Shown here piece by piece: positions 1 through 10,739 of a stretch of DNA of 64,000 nucleotides. Origin of the DNA: Oscarella lobularis (Eukaryota; Porifera; Homoscleromorpha; Homosclerophorida; Oscarellidae); contig NC_089194.1 of assembly GCF_947507565.1 (NCBI RefSeq), positions 1,984,001-2,048,000 on the forward strand, given 5' to 3'. The notes under the pieces are model-generated. The model searched no databases. It saw nothing but the letters and a program-made list of their open reading frames with translations, and was not told the origin of the DNA. Each line of letters starts with the position of its first letter. Positions within the stretch are counted from its first letter, which is position 1. The position numbers and the translations under genes are program-made.

Positions 1-1100
1 AAGTTCCAACGGGATTTCGTCAGCGATGCCGACGATGCGAGTGCCCCGCGCCGAAATACGGTGGAGACGATTGCGAAGGAACTACGCACGAAGTCGACGC
101 CTGTCCGGGGAACTACTGCCCAGGTATTTACAGATATATGCATGATATTTTATTGATTTATTGATTTTTTCAAGTTAACGGGGTTTGGAGCAGTTGGACT
201 GCGTGGAGCCCGTGCTCTACTACGTCAAGCGGATGGGGAACGAAACTTCGGCAACGAGAATGCGATCCGCTTCCGCGTTTCGGCGGGAATATGTGCAGCG
301 GATCGAAAGTCGAAGAGACGTATTGCAGAAACGATGATGAGTTCGCCGTGTGCCCGTACGCAAGTGCAAGAAATCGTCGAGTCGTCGCAGACGAGTCAGG
401 TTCAGGGTCAGGGTCAGATTTAGTGTCAGAGTCAGGGTCAGAGTCAGGGTCAGAGTCAGGGTTGGAATCCGGCGGCGAATCGGGGGAATCAGGCGACGGC
501 GACGGCGACGGCGACGATTCGTGCGTTAATCCGTGGGATTTGGACACAGATGGAGAATCAGGTAGCGGCACAAGTGGCGGAAGTGCACTAGACTATGAAA
601 GCGGAACTAGTGGAATAAGCGGAAGCGGCCCGGCGAGCCAGCGCAACGTCTACAAGAACGAACAACTCGCTCAGTGCTGCCGTAGCGGCTTCTACTACAA
701 TCACACGTGCTGTTCGTTTCCCGTCAAAGGAATCGGTTTGGGCGAAAGTGAGAGCGGTTCGGGGGGCGAGAGCGGCGATTCCGCACCCGGTTGCGTGGCA
801 ACGGCACCAGGCGACGAAAACGCCAATTTCGATTTGAATACATTGGAATGCGTTTCGTTGAGCGGATTGAGATTATGCGACGGAAGTGAAAACGTCGTCG
901 ACGTTTCCGGTTCGGGTGGGTCGGCTGATGGCCCGGATGCCGTCTCCGGATCGGGGTCGTCGGGGTCGGGGTCGAATCGCACGAAACGGAGTGCGAAGAC
1001 GGATTTACGTCATCGACGACGTCATTCGCGTCGACGTCGACGATCGCGACCGAATTTCGACGACGAGGATTACGAAGACGTCGTCTTTACGAGTCTTTGA
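1..1100 (+). CDS. Thrombospondin type 1 repeat protein with SG-rich acidic tail (3' part)
   Basis: Partial at the 5' end. Exons 1-123 and 175-1100, joined in phase. The first exon carries the end of one TSP1 repeat (CPAPKYGGDDCEG, then CPGNYCP); the second opens with another (WSSWTAWSPCS, RQRECDPLPRFGG, ETYC). TSP1 repeats are secreted adhesion or matrix modules. Past the TSP1 repeat the protein becomes an acidic stretch of Ser-Gly repeats, then a Cys-containing segment (QCCRSGFYYNHTCCSFPVKG), more SG repeats, a dibasic RTKRS and a very Arg-rich segment before an acidic end (FDDEDYEDVVFTSL). SG pairs in acidic surroundings are the usual setting for glycosaminoglycan attachment, so a matrix proteoglycan is a fair inference. 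No transmembrane segment is visible. The TSP1 call is firm; the gene identity is open because the 5' end is missing. Confidence 0.85.
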
Positions 1101-1193
1101 ACTGTTGCCTAGACTAGTGCTGTGCTGTGGCTGTTCGTTTGCAAGTTAATAGCATGTTTTGATGTTCGTGTGTGCGCCGGCTTTTGTGTGTAA

Positions 1194-1199
1194 AATAAA
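1194..1199 (+). terminator. Poly(A) signal AATAAA
   Basis: Canonical hexamer 94 bases past the stop codon of the TSP1-repeat gene and in the right orientation for it. Confidence 0.6.
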
Positions 1200-1706
1200 A
1201 ACGAATGGGGGCCCCCCATGCAGGAAGAGACGCGGAACTAGAACTTACCTTGCAGAGAAGCCTTGCATACGTAACGAAGCCGTCGTTTCAAATGCGACCA
1301 TTGTATGGTTTCGGTCTTTTTCTCCCGTATTCGTCTTCGTGACGTCATGCTATGCGTGCGCATCCCTTTTTCAATTGACGTAGAAAAATTGATCTTGACC
1401 TTTATTAAAAAAATTTCCTTTGGTACGTGAAACGCAAAACCTTATCCTTTGTCTTTGATAAGCTCCGTAGAGTATTATTGATTTCCTATTTTCTATGCAT
1501 TCTAAAAGTTAGCAATTATATAAAAGTCTGACGAGAGAAATCCTACCAGATTCGAATCCGAAGGCTTTTCGTCTATTCCAATCTAAAATTCCCGAAGAAA
1601 CTTATCAAAAACTTATATAATAAAGACTTTGAGCCCCATACCTTTACTCCTAGCTGAAGTAACGTATCCAGAACGCTAGATTTCAATCTAAAACGAAAAC
1701 CACGCG
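1200..1706. other. Tail-to-tail intergenic gap
   Basis: Gap between two convergent genes. It holds a GGGGGCCCCCC palindrome at 1207-1217, a TGACGTCA palindrome at 1340-1347 and a TTTATTAA near 1400 that could be the poly(A) signal of the minus-strand neighbour. No convincing reading frame. Confidence 0.5.
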
Positions 1707-2665
1707 TCAAAGATCACTGCTGAAAAAAAATTCACGACGAAAAAACCTTTCCGCTTCCATTTCGAGTGAATCCAAGCAAGCAATTGCTTCCTCCGCTTGA
1801 GGACCAAGAGAAAACTCCTCAAAATCATCCTTATCATCAGCATCATCCTCTTGAAAATCTTCCCCACTATCCATCATATCCACTTCCATCGTTTCCAGAA
1901 CACGATACGCTTCCAACAATTCATCAACAGTCACAAATTGCCGAAAATGTTTTGTTAACGACACTTTGTCGACTTTGTTTCTTTTTTCTTCGTTTTGAGG
2001 TCGTTTTTCCTCACCTACAGGTCGTTTTTCCTCGCCTAAAAACGCCGGTGTCGACGTAGGCGTCGTCGCGGCGGCTTGAACCCATTTAGAAGACGAAGAT
2101 CTTCTCATATAGCCCATTGCAAAGCGACACCAGTCGCATTTACAAGAGATTGTGTGAACGGGAAGTTGACCACGTCGCCTATGACGACCAATTGACGCTC
2201 CCGCCCAATTGACGTAATCGTACCAAGGATCTGGACGAGTCATTGGATTAGGATTATGGGTTTGGGTAAATTCTTCGGGTGTAAACGATTGATTTGAGTG
2301 TGCTAGGTGAATGCTTTGATTGCCGTTGCGGAATTTAGAAACGTAGAGAAGGGCAGTCTGGTTTCCGCACTTTACGGCCAAATAACCGGGAAAATCCTAG
2401 AGAGTAAAAGAAAAACGTTCTACTGCATGCATGCATGCCCTTTTTAATTAATTAAATATCCTATTTCTCGTTTTTTTCCACCAAAGCGCGATTTTTTTCC
2501 AATTTTTTTCTTACTTACTTTACTAAATTGAGGATGCTGTACAAAGTGATCTGAGCTGCTGTTCACCACTTCAGGTTTTTTCGTATATTGATGCTGAGGA
2601 CATTCGCATTGGCCGCTGGGGACTACGAAAAACAGAGAAGCAAATAAAAATGCACGTCTATTCAT
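1707..2665 (-). CDS. Secreted cysteine-containing protein, unknown family
   Basis: Two coding exons on the minus strand: about 2518-2665 and 1707 to about 2394, joined in phase 0 (HPQFSK then DFPGYLAVKCG). The start ATG at 2665 gives a signal peptide (MNRRAFLFASLFFVVPSGQC). The mature part has few cysteines: CEC near the start, KCGNQ, and CKCDWC about mid-protein after a basic RHRRRGQLPVHTIS segment. Several N-glycosylation sequons follow the KCGNQ. The second half is Lys/Glu-rich with an EEKRP repeat and then strongly acidic. The C-x-C-x-x-C ending of the Cys region recalls the last cysteines of cystine-knot growth factors, but the spacing before it does not let me assign a family. Confidence 0.65.
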
Positions 2666-3038
2666 TCTGCACAACAGTAAGACGCTTTTTTGTACAGATA
2701 ATGGGCCCCACTAGGAAACGCGATATAAAAAGCCTTTGGAGACTTGTACGATGTAGAAAGTGAGCTTTTCGTACTGTTCCTATGCTCCATTGATCGGTTT
2801 ACTGAGGCAGAAGCAGCCTCGCGGTCCTAACGGCGAAAAATCCTTCGAACAGAAGAGCGCTAACGTGCGTTAGAAAATCGAAGGAATTCGAAAGCAACCC
2901 AATTTCAATCTGATTAAATAAACTCAAGGCCAATCCTACATTATAATCGTAAAATAGGATATTTGAGAACTAAATCAAAGAGTGCCGGCACAGCGTGAAC
3001 GCACGTGTTGCAAATAAATTTACCAAAGAAACAAAATC
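2666..3038. other. Intergenic gap
   Basis: Lies upstream of the secreted-protein gene and downstream of the CBX gene. A TATAAAA word at 2724-2730 is on the plus strand, so it is not a promoter of either minus-strand neighbour. Nothing else seen. Confidence 0.4.
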
Positions 3039-4483
3039 TCAATCTTGGTGAAACTCGGTAAACAGAACCGTCGTCAAGCCAACTTTCACTTCCGTAACAA
3101 AAGCGTTTTCGCGCTTAAACGTCGCAAATATTCCTGTACAACGTTTGGGAGTCTTCAACTGAGGATGAAATTTCAAATTTTTGTCGCGAAATTCCTTCCT
3201 AGAGGGTATTTCCAATTTCGTCGAACTGGACTGACATTGAGATTGAGAAAACTCCGTCTTTTGTTCAGACGACTTAGAGGCGTCCTTCACAAAACAAAAA
3301 AGGAAGTTTTTCACTGATTAGAAAAAAAAACAAAGGTTTCCTCACTTGAGTTTCTAAATTAGAACGAGACATTTCGCTTGTCGTTGTTTCGGATTCGACG
3401 ACGCTCTGTGAAGATGCAGCTTCAACGTTCAAATCAAAGTTAGAAGCGGATGTATCTGCTAAAGGCTTAGTAGACTCAGTCGCCAGTTCAATTGAAACGG
3501 TAGCATCCGAATCATTTTCATCACTTGCGTCTCTTTTCCCCCCACTAAGAGACGCCTCTTCGCTCCCATTTATTCTCATCAAGTCATTCCCCCCAACAGG
3601 CGTAGAAGTGACTCTAGCGCGAATTCTCCTCCCATAATAAAAAGAACCCTATAGAGCGAAAGGGATCTGTTATCTCGCGCATATATAAATAGTACGTACT
3701 CTTCGCCAATTACTCACTAACCCATCAGCTCACAGGACCTCCCCGTAGTTAAGTGACACCCACCAATTACGAAAAACAAACACAGAAAAAACACCCACCC
3801 TTCCTTTTCCACGTCCTCGTCTCCCTCTCCGACTTCCACGTCTTGCGACCATCGTCATATTGGTCTCACCATCAATCACAGTGGAAGTAGTAACGGGAGT
3901 GGTAGTAGTTGCCGTAGTAACAGGAGCCGCCGCTGTCGCCGCCGCGGCAGTACTACTACTACTACTGTGACCCTCTTTCATTAACCGTTCTTCCGCTAAC
4001 GCCCTTCTTCTCGCAACCCTTAGGTAAACAAGACAAGTCCCTAATCAAATTACTGTTCGGAGAATGCATTAGAACACGCAAGACAGAAGCGAGTGAAATC
4101 GTCATCTTAAAGAAAATCGACTATTACCTTCGTCTATATTCATCTAAAAGTCGTCGATCGAGTATATTTTCTTCCGGTTCCCATGTATTGTGTCTAAGTT
4201 GGAAGTGATGGAGATATGAAAAAGAGGCATTTTTCTACGATTCACTTGTACGAATAGCCGCTCCACTTGACGAGAAATTCGTCCGTTCCCTATTCGAGAA
4301 ACGAAAGCATCTCAAAGACGAGATTGAATTAGAAAGGGAGTGGGGGACTGTCTCGTGATGTCGACGCCATTCCCCTTTCGATTTCTACGTGCATACCGAT
4401 CGACGACGACGACTTCCGATCACTTTCTCGGCGGCGAACACGCGCGAGCCAGGAGCGGTGAGAAAAGAAGAGCGTCGAGACAT
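3039..4483 (-). CDS. CBX: Polycomb chromobox (CBX) protein
   Basis: Nuclear Polycomb-group protein that reads H3K27 methylation. The coding sequence starts at ATG 4483 (MSRRSSFLTAPGSRVF) and runs through six short exons. The N-terminal chromodomain is clear: VFAAEKVIG, then FLVKWSGY, then NTWEPEENILD, and contains the expected aromatic cage residues (F, W, W). A basic Arg-rich helix and a Ser/Ala/Thr-rich linker follow, then an Arg/Gly AT-hook-like stretch (RRGSRRGRRGRGKGR). The last exon ends with a Pc box (ENAFVTEVKVGLTTVLFTEF), the segment that docks Polycomb CBX proteins on RING1. Chromodomain plus C-terminal Pc box separates it from HP1-type proteins, which have a chromoshadow domain. 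The last introns are only 50-60 bases. I cannot tell which vertebrate CBX (2/4/6/7/8) is closest. Confidence 0.9.
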
Positions 4484-4878
4484 GCCGACGTCACGAGTCT
4501 TCTTCCTTTGCGCATGCTCACTACGTCACTTTCCAAACAACGCAATATCAGTGCCAAGTACTCAAAAAGAGAGACGGGAGAGAGAGAAAGGGATTTTATA
4601 AGAAACTATTGAAACTCACAGTTTCTTTAATTAATTAACACGTGTGTTTCAATTTATTTCACAGTAGTAATAGAAACTTTCTTTATCGAGCGTAAATTTA
4701 TATAAAAATGATTCGAATTTTAGGAAACTTGAACTTTGGGACCCCACTCTCGACTTACCTTCAATACATACGTAATAAAGTAAACGTATTATTCACGTAC
4801 ATGTTTCACACGCATACAACTCAAAGAGAAAAAAAAACCACTTGAGAAACGATAGGAATTCACCGAAACTCCATTCGA
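4484..4878. other. Intergenic gap upstream of CBX
   Basis: Presumptive CBX promoter and 3' flank of the seryl-tRNA synthetase gene. I see AT-rich runs with TTAATTAA near 4630 and no gene-like frame. Confidence 0.4.
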
Positions 4879-7255
4879 CTATTTCTCGCCTTTTTCCTTT
4901 GACTTCATTTCGTCAATGGGCGCCGGATTGACGAATTTGAGAAAGTGAAATTTCTTCGGCAAATATTTCGTCAAGACTTCGGGAATTTGAACGCCGTCCT
5001 CCTGCTGATAATTCTCCAAAACGGCGCATATAGCACGCGTCGTTGCGCACATTGTCGCATTCAACATGTGCACGTACTCCATCTGTATCTATATTGAACT
5101 AAAAGCGTCGAGAAATCGCACCCTAACTGACCTGCTTATTCATTTTCTTTGTCTTTCCGTATCGTACGTGAAGTCGTCTCGCTTGATAGTCGGTGCAATT
5201 TGAACACGAGACCATTTCTCGAAACGTTTCCGACGACGGAAACCACGCCTCGAGATCGAGTTTCTTCGCGGCGGCGTCGTTGAGAGCGCCGCTCACGATG
5301 TTCACAATGCGATAGGGTATTCCCAGAGACTGGAAAAACCCTTCGGCATTGGCTATCATTTCGTCCATCATCGCCCACGATTTGTCGTCGTGGGGAGACG
5401 TCAGACAAAATTGTTCGATCTGAAGGAAGAAGGGAGGGGAGCTATGATGTAGAGCCAAACCTTCCTAGCTAATAACTATTTATTTTTATTCTCCTAACTC
5501 TTCTAGCTGTCTTCTTGCTGTCAATTAACAATACTTATTTTAAATCTCTCCAACTGCCACTCAAACCTGATGTGATTGAAGCCTAACTAAATATTTATTT
5601 TTGAACCTTTTTAGCTGTCAATCAACAACTACCGGTAACTATTTATTTTTATCCTCCTAACTCTTCTAGCTGTCTTCTTAATTGCTGTCAATCAAACCTC
5701 ATGTGTCAATCAACAACTAACTAACTAACTAACTAACTGTCTCTCTAACTGTCACTCAAACCTCATCCTTTCTAGCTGTCAATCAACAACTACAGCACTT
5801 ATTTTTTATCCTTCTTCCTAACTGTCAATCAAACCTTTCTAGATGTGTTTATTAATTAATTAATTAATTAAAAGCTGTTGTTTCTAATTCGTACGAAAGA
5901 CTTGGTTCTGACCTTTTCAAACTGATGGACTCGAAATATTCCTCGCGTGTCTCTCCCGTGCGACCCGACTTCCTGACGAAAACACGTCGAAACGCCGGCG
6001 TATCGAAGCGGCAAATCAGCCGGATCAAGCCACTCATCCTTATGATAAGCAGCAATGGGCTGTTCACTCGTCGCAATCAAATATTTCTCCTCGAGACTCG
6101 AGTCCTCATGCTTCTCAGATCCTTTGCCAACAACCTAGAAGCGATTACGCGTGGCCTAAAGGCTAAAAAACACGCCGAAAAACCTTATAGAGTTCCTCAT
6201 CGAATTGACTGAGCTGTGCGACGGCTTGCATGACCTCTTTCTTCATAAAAAACGGCGTGTAGAGAGGCACATAGTCTTTCTCGTGCAAACAATTGAGGGC
6301 GTGCTAAAGAAAATATTATCACAAGACGCGTCAATGTCATGACTAAAGAGATAATAGACCTGGATAAGAGCGAATTCTAGGAAGACGAGAGGACCCTTTA
6401 GATAATAGCCTCGACTGCCTGAAGTCGCTGCGCCCCTCTCGCAATCCACACCGTCGACCATGTGAATTAAATCGACGTGGGAATATCTCTTTTTACTTTT
6501 GCAATCGCCAAAAAGTCGCTCGATGCGATTTCCGGCGTCCTGCGAGTCGAGATACAACGAATAAGGTGGAATTTATTATATTTTTTTCTATTTACTTCGT
6601 CGTCGCTGATTGGTACGGAGTCGTGGACAAGATTTCCGATTGTTTTCACTACGTCGTTTCTTTTCTTCTCGCAATCGATTCGATCTTCTTCGCATTTTGT
6701 CTGGGCTTCTTCGATGAGATCGCCGACTTTTTTAATTTGTTTTACATTCAAATCCTAATTATTAAAAGTTATTTTCTCACCAGATATGTATCTATTTATT
6801 GGGTGACCTTCAGTATTTCTCCTGTAAGAGAATCGAGAGAAGATTTGATTTTTTCAGGAATTTCAACGTCATCGCCTTCCGGTTCTTTTTTCTATTCAAG
6901 TATTGAAATGTATTACTTTTAATGAGAGTTGTTTTTAATTTAAAACCTTCATTTTTTCGCCAATACTTTTACTGCACAATTTTTTCATTTTGTTCCAATT
7001 GTCCGCTTGAAATCGAACTGGAAATGATTGCGTTGGGTTAGAGTGCATTGTGAGCTCGAAATCGAGCGATTTTTTGCTCTTTTGTTGTTCGTTATTGCGT
7101 TATTTAGAACTTTTCTTACGTTTTCGCCATTCCGTATCGAGTTCGATAACTCGATCGACGAGTTTGGGGTCTTTGAAGCGTTTGCGCTGATTCTCGCGCA
7201 GTTTTTCGGGATCCCCGCCCTTATCAGTGCGAAATAGCTCCAGATCAAGCACCAT
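4879..7255 (-). CDS. SARS1: Seryl-tRNA synthetase, cytosolic
   Basis: Charges tRNA-Ser with serine in the cytosol. Starts at ATG 7255 ([20 protein letters not shown]), the normal start of eukaryotic SerRS; first exon 7120-7255. The N-terminal tRNA-binding helical arm is encoded around 6450-7020 ([19 protein letters not shown]). The class II catalytic core follows: [32 protein letters not shown], motif 2 [20 protein letters not shown], then [18 protein letters not shown] and the last exon [23 protein letters not shown] (motif 3 region). All diagnostic blocks are present in order, and the tail (KSKEKGEK) is Lys/Glu-rich like animal enzymes. About nine exons; one intron near 5425-5905 is enlarged by internal repeats. 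Looks intact. Confidence 0.95.
5480..5850. repeat. Degenerate CTGTCAATCAA repeats in a SARS1 intron
   Basis: At least six imperfect copies of a CTGTCAATCAA-like word (plus-strand sense) separated by variable AT-rich text, with CTAACTAACT runs near 5727. They inflate an intron roughly tenfold over the local norm. Related words occur in introns of DSTYK (about 16380-16570) and Wnt (about 23020-23135). Confidence 0.6.
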
Positions 7256-7747
7256 TCCAACGTCAGCCGCGCGAAAACTTCCAAATAAGAGAGGAGAAGA
7301 ACAGCGAAACGCACGCTAGATAAAGACACGTTGCTGTTCACGTGGCTATATTGTTTCCCGTACTAGAGCGCGATTTCTTATTGGCGCGATCTTGATCAAA
7401 GAGAGAACCGATTCAACGCTAAGCGGAACCAAGGAAACAGCTGAAACAAATACAATCACCTCGTCGTCTTGCTAAATTTTAATTTCATTCGACAAGCGCT
7501 AATGATTCAATCCGCTTCATTCTAAGCTAAGCCGATGTAGACTAATGGTGATAGGGTCATGCTCATAGCCTCCCATGCATCGGCAACGGCTTGTTCCTGT
7601 ACTCCTACCTATACCGCTAATTTGCACCAGGTTAGTTGTGAAGTCAATTAGGTGGGCGGCATATGGGGCGTCGGCCCTCTGCTACTAGAAACACGTGGAC
7701 ACTCAGAGACGAGCATCACTCTTTAGCCAGAGTTCGTAGACAAAGGC
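7256..7747. other. Divergent intergenic region
   Basis: Shared upstream region of SARS1 (-) and the first small secreted-protein gene (+). I found no TATA box or other convincing element in it. Confidence 0.4.
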
Positions 7748-8189
7748 ATGAAGACTACTCTAGCTGGTTTGTGCATTTTTCTCGCTCTTTGCCTTCTGGC
7801 AAGAGGAGAGCACGGTAAGGTGCACGTCCTAAATGAAAACTGAATTCCTAAAATCTTTGTTTCTTTCTTGTAAAGGCAAACATGATGAGCCTGACTTGGA
7901 AGGAGGTGAAAGCGGCAGCCTGGTTACCGAAGACAACAGTCAGGACGGTAGTATTTCGAATCATTGTTAGACGTGTATATGCACGTGCTGCTAAAATTTA
8001 GGCAGTGGCGACGAAGCCCAGGCGGCCGCTGTGGGAGCGGAGAGTGACTACTACACCACGAAAGCAACGGAGAAATTGTGCCAGAAAATGTTTCACCAAT
8101 TGACGAAAGCCGATCTGGAGAAAGGTCGTCGAGAAAAGAAATTCTACCGAATGCTGAGAAAATGTCTCAAGTACCGCGAATCGCAATAG
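7748..8189 (+). CDS. Small secreted helical protein A, unknown
   Basis: Three short exons (7748 to about 7814, about 7877-7947 and about 8002-8189) join in phase into a protein of roughly 110 residues. ATG 7748 starts a clear signal peptide (MKTTLAGLCIFLALCLLARG). The mature chain begins with an acidic Gly/Ser stretch (EPDLEGGESGSLVTEDN) and ends in a basic, probably helical segment with only two cysteines (EKLCQKMFHQL and MLRKCLKYRESQ), likely one disulfide. I recognise no family. It sits immediately before a second small secreted-protein gene in the same orientation, which suggests an old tandem duplication or a coordinated pair, although sequence similarity between the two is slight. Confidence 0.7.
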
Positions 8190-8297
8190 AAGCGGCAAAC
8201 GAACGAACTCCTTGTCTGTCTTTGTCTTTGTGCATGGTGGTGTTGTGTCTGATTGTTCCTCCCACGGCCTCCTCTAAGCCAATCACGCGTGATCGCT

Positions 8298-8303
8298 AAT
8301 AAA
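8298..8303 (+). terminator. Poly(A) signal AATAAA
   Basis: Hexamer 109 bases after the stop of small secreted protein A and only 15 bases before the ATG of protein B, so cleavage for gene A would fall at or inside the start of gene B. Confidence 0.55.
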
Positions 8304-8318
8304 GAGCACAATACGAGC

Positions 8319-8647
8319 ATGCGAGTGGCGTTCTCTCTGAGCTTGTTGCTCGTCCTAGCCTTAGGGCAAGAAGAGGAAAAGGCTCGTTCTTCTACTAGCA
8401 CACTCGAAGGTTACTAAGGAGATGTCACATGGCGCTTTGACACCTCATTTTGACCCTAGTTTGCCGACACGTGAGATCTTTTGTCTGCAATAATCTCTGC
8501 CTGGGTCAGCACGATATGGACGATTTGCTCAATCATCGGACGCATCAACGTTGTTTTTCCCGGCGTCTGCGAGATCTCATGCAAAAAATCGCCAAGTCTT
8601 ACGAATTTCGCGAACACGCATGCTCAAGAATATTTGGAAAACGCTAG
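8319..8647 (+). CDS. Small secreted Cys protein B with a C-terminal GKR
   Basis: Two exons, 8319-8409 and 8460-8647; the 50-base intron joins them in frame. ATG 8319 opens a signal peptide (MRVAFSLSLLLVLALG). The mature chain is short: an acidic/Ser/Thr start, then five cysteines ([35 protein letters not shown]). It ends Ile-Phe-Gly-Lys-Arg before the stop; Gly followed by a dibasic pair is the classic signal for prohormone cleavage and C-terminal amidation in animal peptides. A secreted peptide or peptide precursor is a fair inference; the odd cysteine count allows a dimer. Its stop codon TAG (8645-8647) overlaps the stop of CLN3 on the other strand. Confidence 0.7.
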
Positions 8648-10739
8648 ACACGCAATGCATGGCAAACGTAGGAATGTATGGGTATCGCTAGTCCGGCGGC
8701 AATAGAAATTCCGGCGCTGTCCGCAACACTCGCGATTCCCATTGAAAACTCTTTATACGTTGATGCGACCTTATGATGTGAAATTGTATAGTGGTGTAAG
8801 AGAGCGAATAAAAGTTATTCTAATCACCTCTTTTGTGATGCGATAGTAGGCATTTACGTACGTTGCACCGCCCAGTAAACCCTCGTAAAATACAATAATA
8901 AACATGATAACGAGGCCCCATGACTCGGCGGGTATGAATTGGAGTCGTGCCAGTAAAAAGAGAAAAATAAAATTAATCACCTAAGAAACCCCTCAATTAA
9001 ATTATTTAAAATTTATTAATTAGGTTAAAATATTGCCTGCAAGAGTGACAGAACCCATAGCTTTTTTATGGGTGCAATATTGACGGAAGATCTCGAAATG
9101 AAAACTCCAGTTTGATATAAACTTTGAAACCTAATAGCACTATCACTCTTACAACTCTAAATGTTTGCTATTTCGTTTCCTACCATCTGTATTGTGATGC
9201 AGCAGTAATCCAGGAAAGACAATGACTATACGTCAATAATTCGGTCTAATATAAATAATATCTCCCAAGTTAGCCTGTAGAATATTTATACCAGGCCTTG
9301 GTTGATCAAATACTCAGCTAGATACACTGTAAATAACGGAGCCATGTAGACCAATAAAGGCTATTGAATTTTTATAATTAATTTTACTTGAAATATAATT
9401 GTTTTACCTTCGTTAGCGAGAGCATGAGTGAGAACGATAAACGCGTTTGTATCAATGCTTCTCTATCATTGGTGCTACTTAGTACGGATTCATTGGAAGG
9501 AGGAGGACGTTTCATAATAAAAAAATAACTATAGGAGGATTTTTGCGTAAGAGAGGGAACTGATTGAACGACTTTTCTAACGCACGCTATCACCATGAGA
9601 GCAGGTACGACTAGCATTGTCCAAATCGTTGTTCGCGGACCGAGAAGACTAGCGAGAGATGCGTAGGAAAATGCCCCAACCATACCAGCAGCTCCTTGGG
9701 TGTTTCATCGTCGAAAAATATTCAAAAAAATAAAAAATATTTACCTGTGCCTGAGGACCAGGAAGAAACGGTGTTTCTATAGAAAATTAATTAAATTATT
9801 AAAATCTAAATATTTTGAATTTTGACTTGTGAAAATGTGAAGAGAAACTGAGAAACGTGATTTCACCAAAACCGGCACTAATGCTCGCAAAAACGACTCC
9901 TAAACAATTATTAATTAAAAATTCACCATGGAAACGAAACTTTTACCTAACAAACTAAGCCAAACGTGATGTGACGCGGCTACAACTGCGTAGCTAGCGA
10001 CGGAAAAAAGAATGCAAGTGATAATACGAATACTAAAAATCCCCTTTAATTAATCAATTAATTAATTAATTAGTGACTCACTGGTAAGATATTCGGTTCA
10101 TGAACCAAGGCGCCATTATTTTTATGATTAGAGTAGGCAAAATATCAGCGAGAAGTATGATCTGATAAGGGGGGCCCCCAAAATCAAAAGGACCCCCTTC
10201 TTCTTAGCGCGATTACTCTTACTCCTGTTGACTGTTTGTTGCAATGGAGTTCTTTGCACAAAGCGTTTGTGGCGTTTGTGGCGTTTGGCGAAGGCGAGGG
10301 AGTTGGAGTTGGTTCACTTGCGTTTCCGGATCCTATCTACGAAAGGCAGCGAATGATCGGGACTTTGTTGTTACTAGGCAGTGCGTTTCGCCTAAAGGAA
10401 TTGCTACTACTAGTACGTCGCGGGGGAGGCGTCGTTGACTTTTGCTACTCTCTGCGCTATTTTACCTCCTTTGTAAGAATGTCGTGAGCCGCGCTGAGCA
10501 TTATGACGTAGCCGAAGTTGTTGCAAAGACCGAAAATCCAAAAGGCGACGATATTTCGCCAGTATTGATTACAGCAGTTAGCCGATGAGCAACGCTCGTC
10601 TTTTTTACAGATATTACTTGGATAGGAGGCTCAAGTAGAGCATACCAGGCTTTTCAGATAGCAAACGATCAGAGTCGACGTCCTGATCCATCTCTTCAAG
10701 TTCGTAGTGTTCGTTGACCTCGTTCTCCTCGTTGCGCAT
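8644..10739 (-). CDS. CLN3: CLN3 / battenin lysosomal membrane protein
   Basis: Multi-pass membrane protein of late endosomes and lysosomes. Start ATG 10739 ([20 protein letters not shown]), an acidic cytosolic N-terminus ending in a SDRLLSEKP motif like the dileucine sorting region of CLN3. Next exon: [20 protein letters not shown] then SAAHDILTK, the family signature. Later exons give [16 protein letters not shown], the [12 protein letters not shown] segment and [16 protein letters not shown], and the last exon ends with [20 protein letters not shown] and IPIHSYVC. At least eight short exons with introns rich in TTAATTAA. The exons between about 10180 and 10480, covering the variable luminal loop, are not resolved. 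Last codons overlap the convergent gene B. Confidence 0.9.

Noticed and set aside
170-571. Minus-strand open frame full of Pro-Asp-Ser repeats
   Set aside because: It is the antisense of the SG repeats in the TSP1 gene; no start context or homology.
2724-2730. TATAAAA on the plus strand
   Set aside because: No plus-strand gene follows it; the downstream genes are on the minus strand.
6566-6922. Hydrophobic plus-strand frame resembling a membrane protein
   Set aside because: Antisense of SARS1 exons and AT-rich introns; T-rich text mimics transmembrane helices.
7500-7680. Possible tRNA or small RNA in the SARS1 upstream gap
   Set aside because: No cloverleaf arms or A/B boxes could be laid out.
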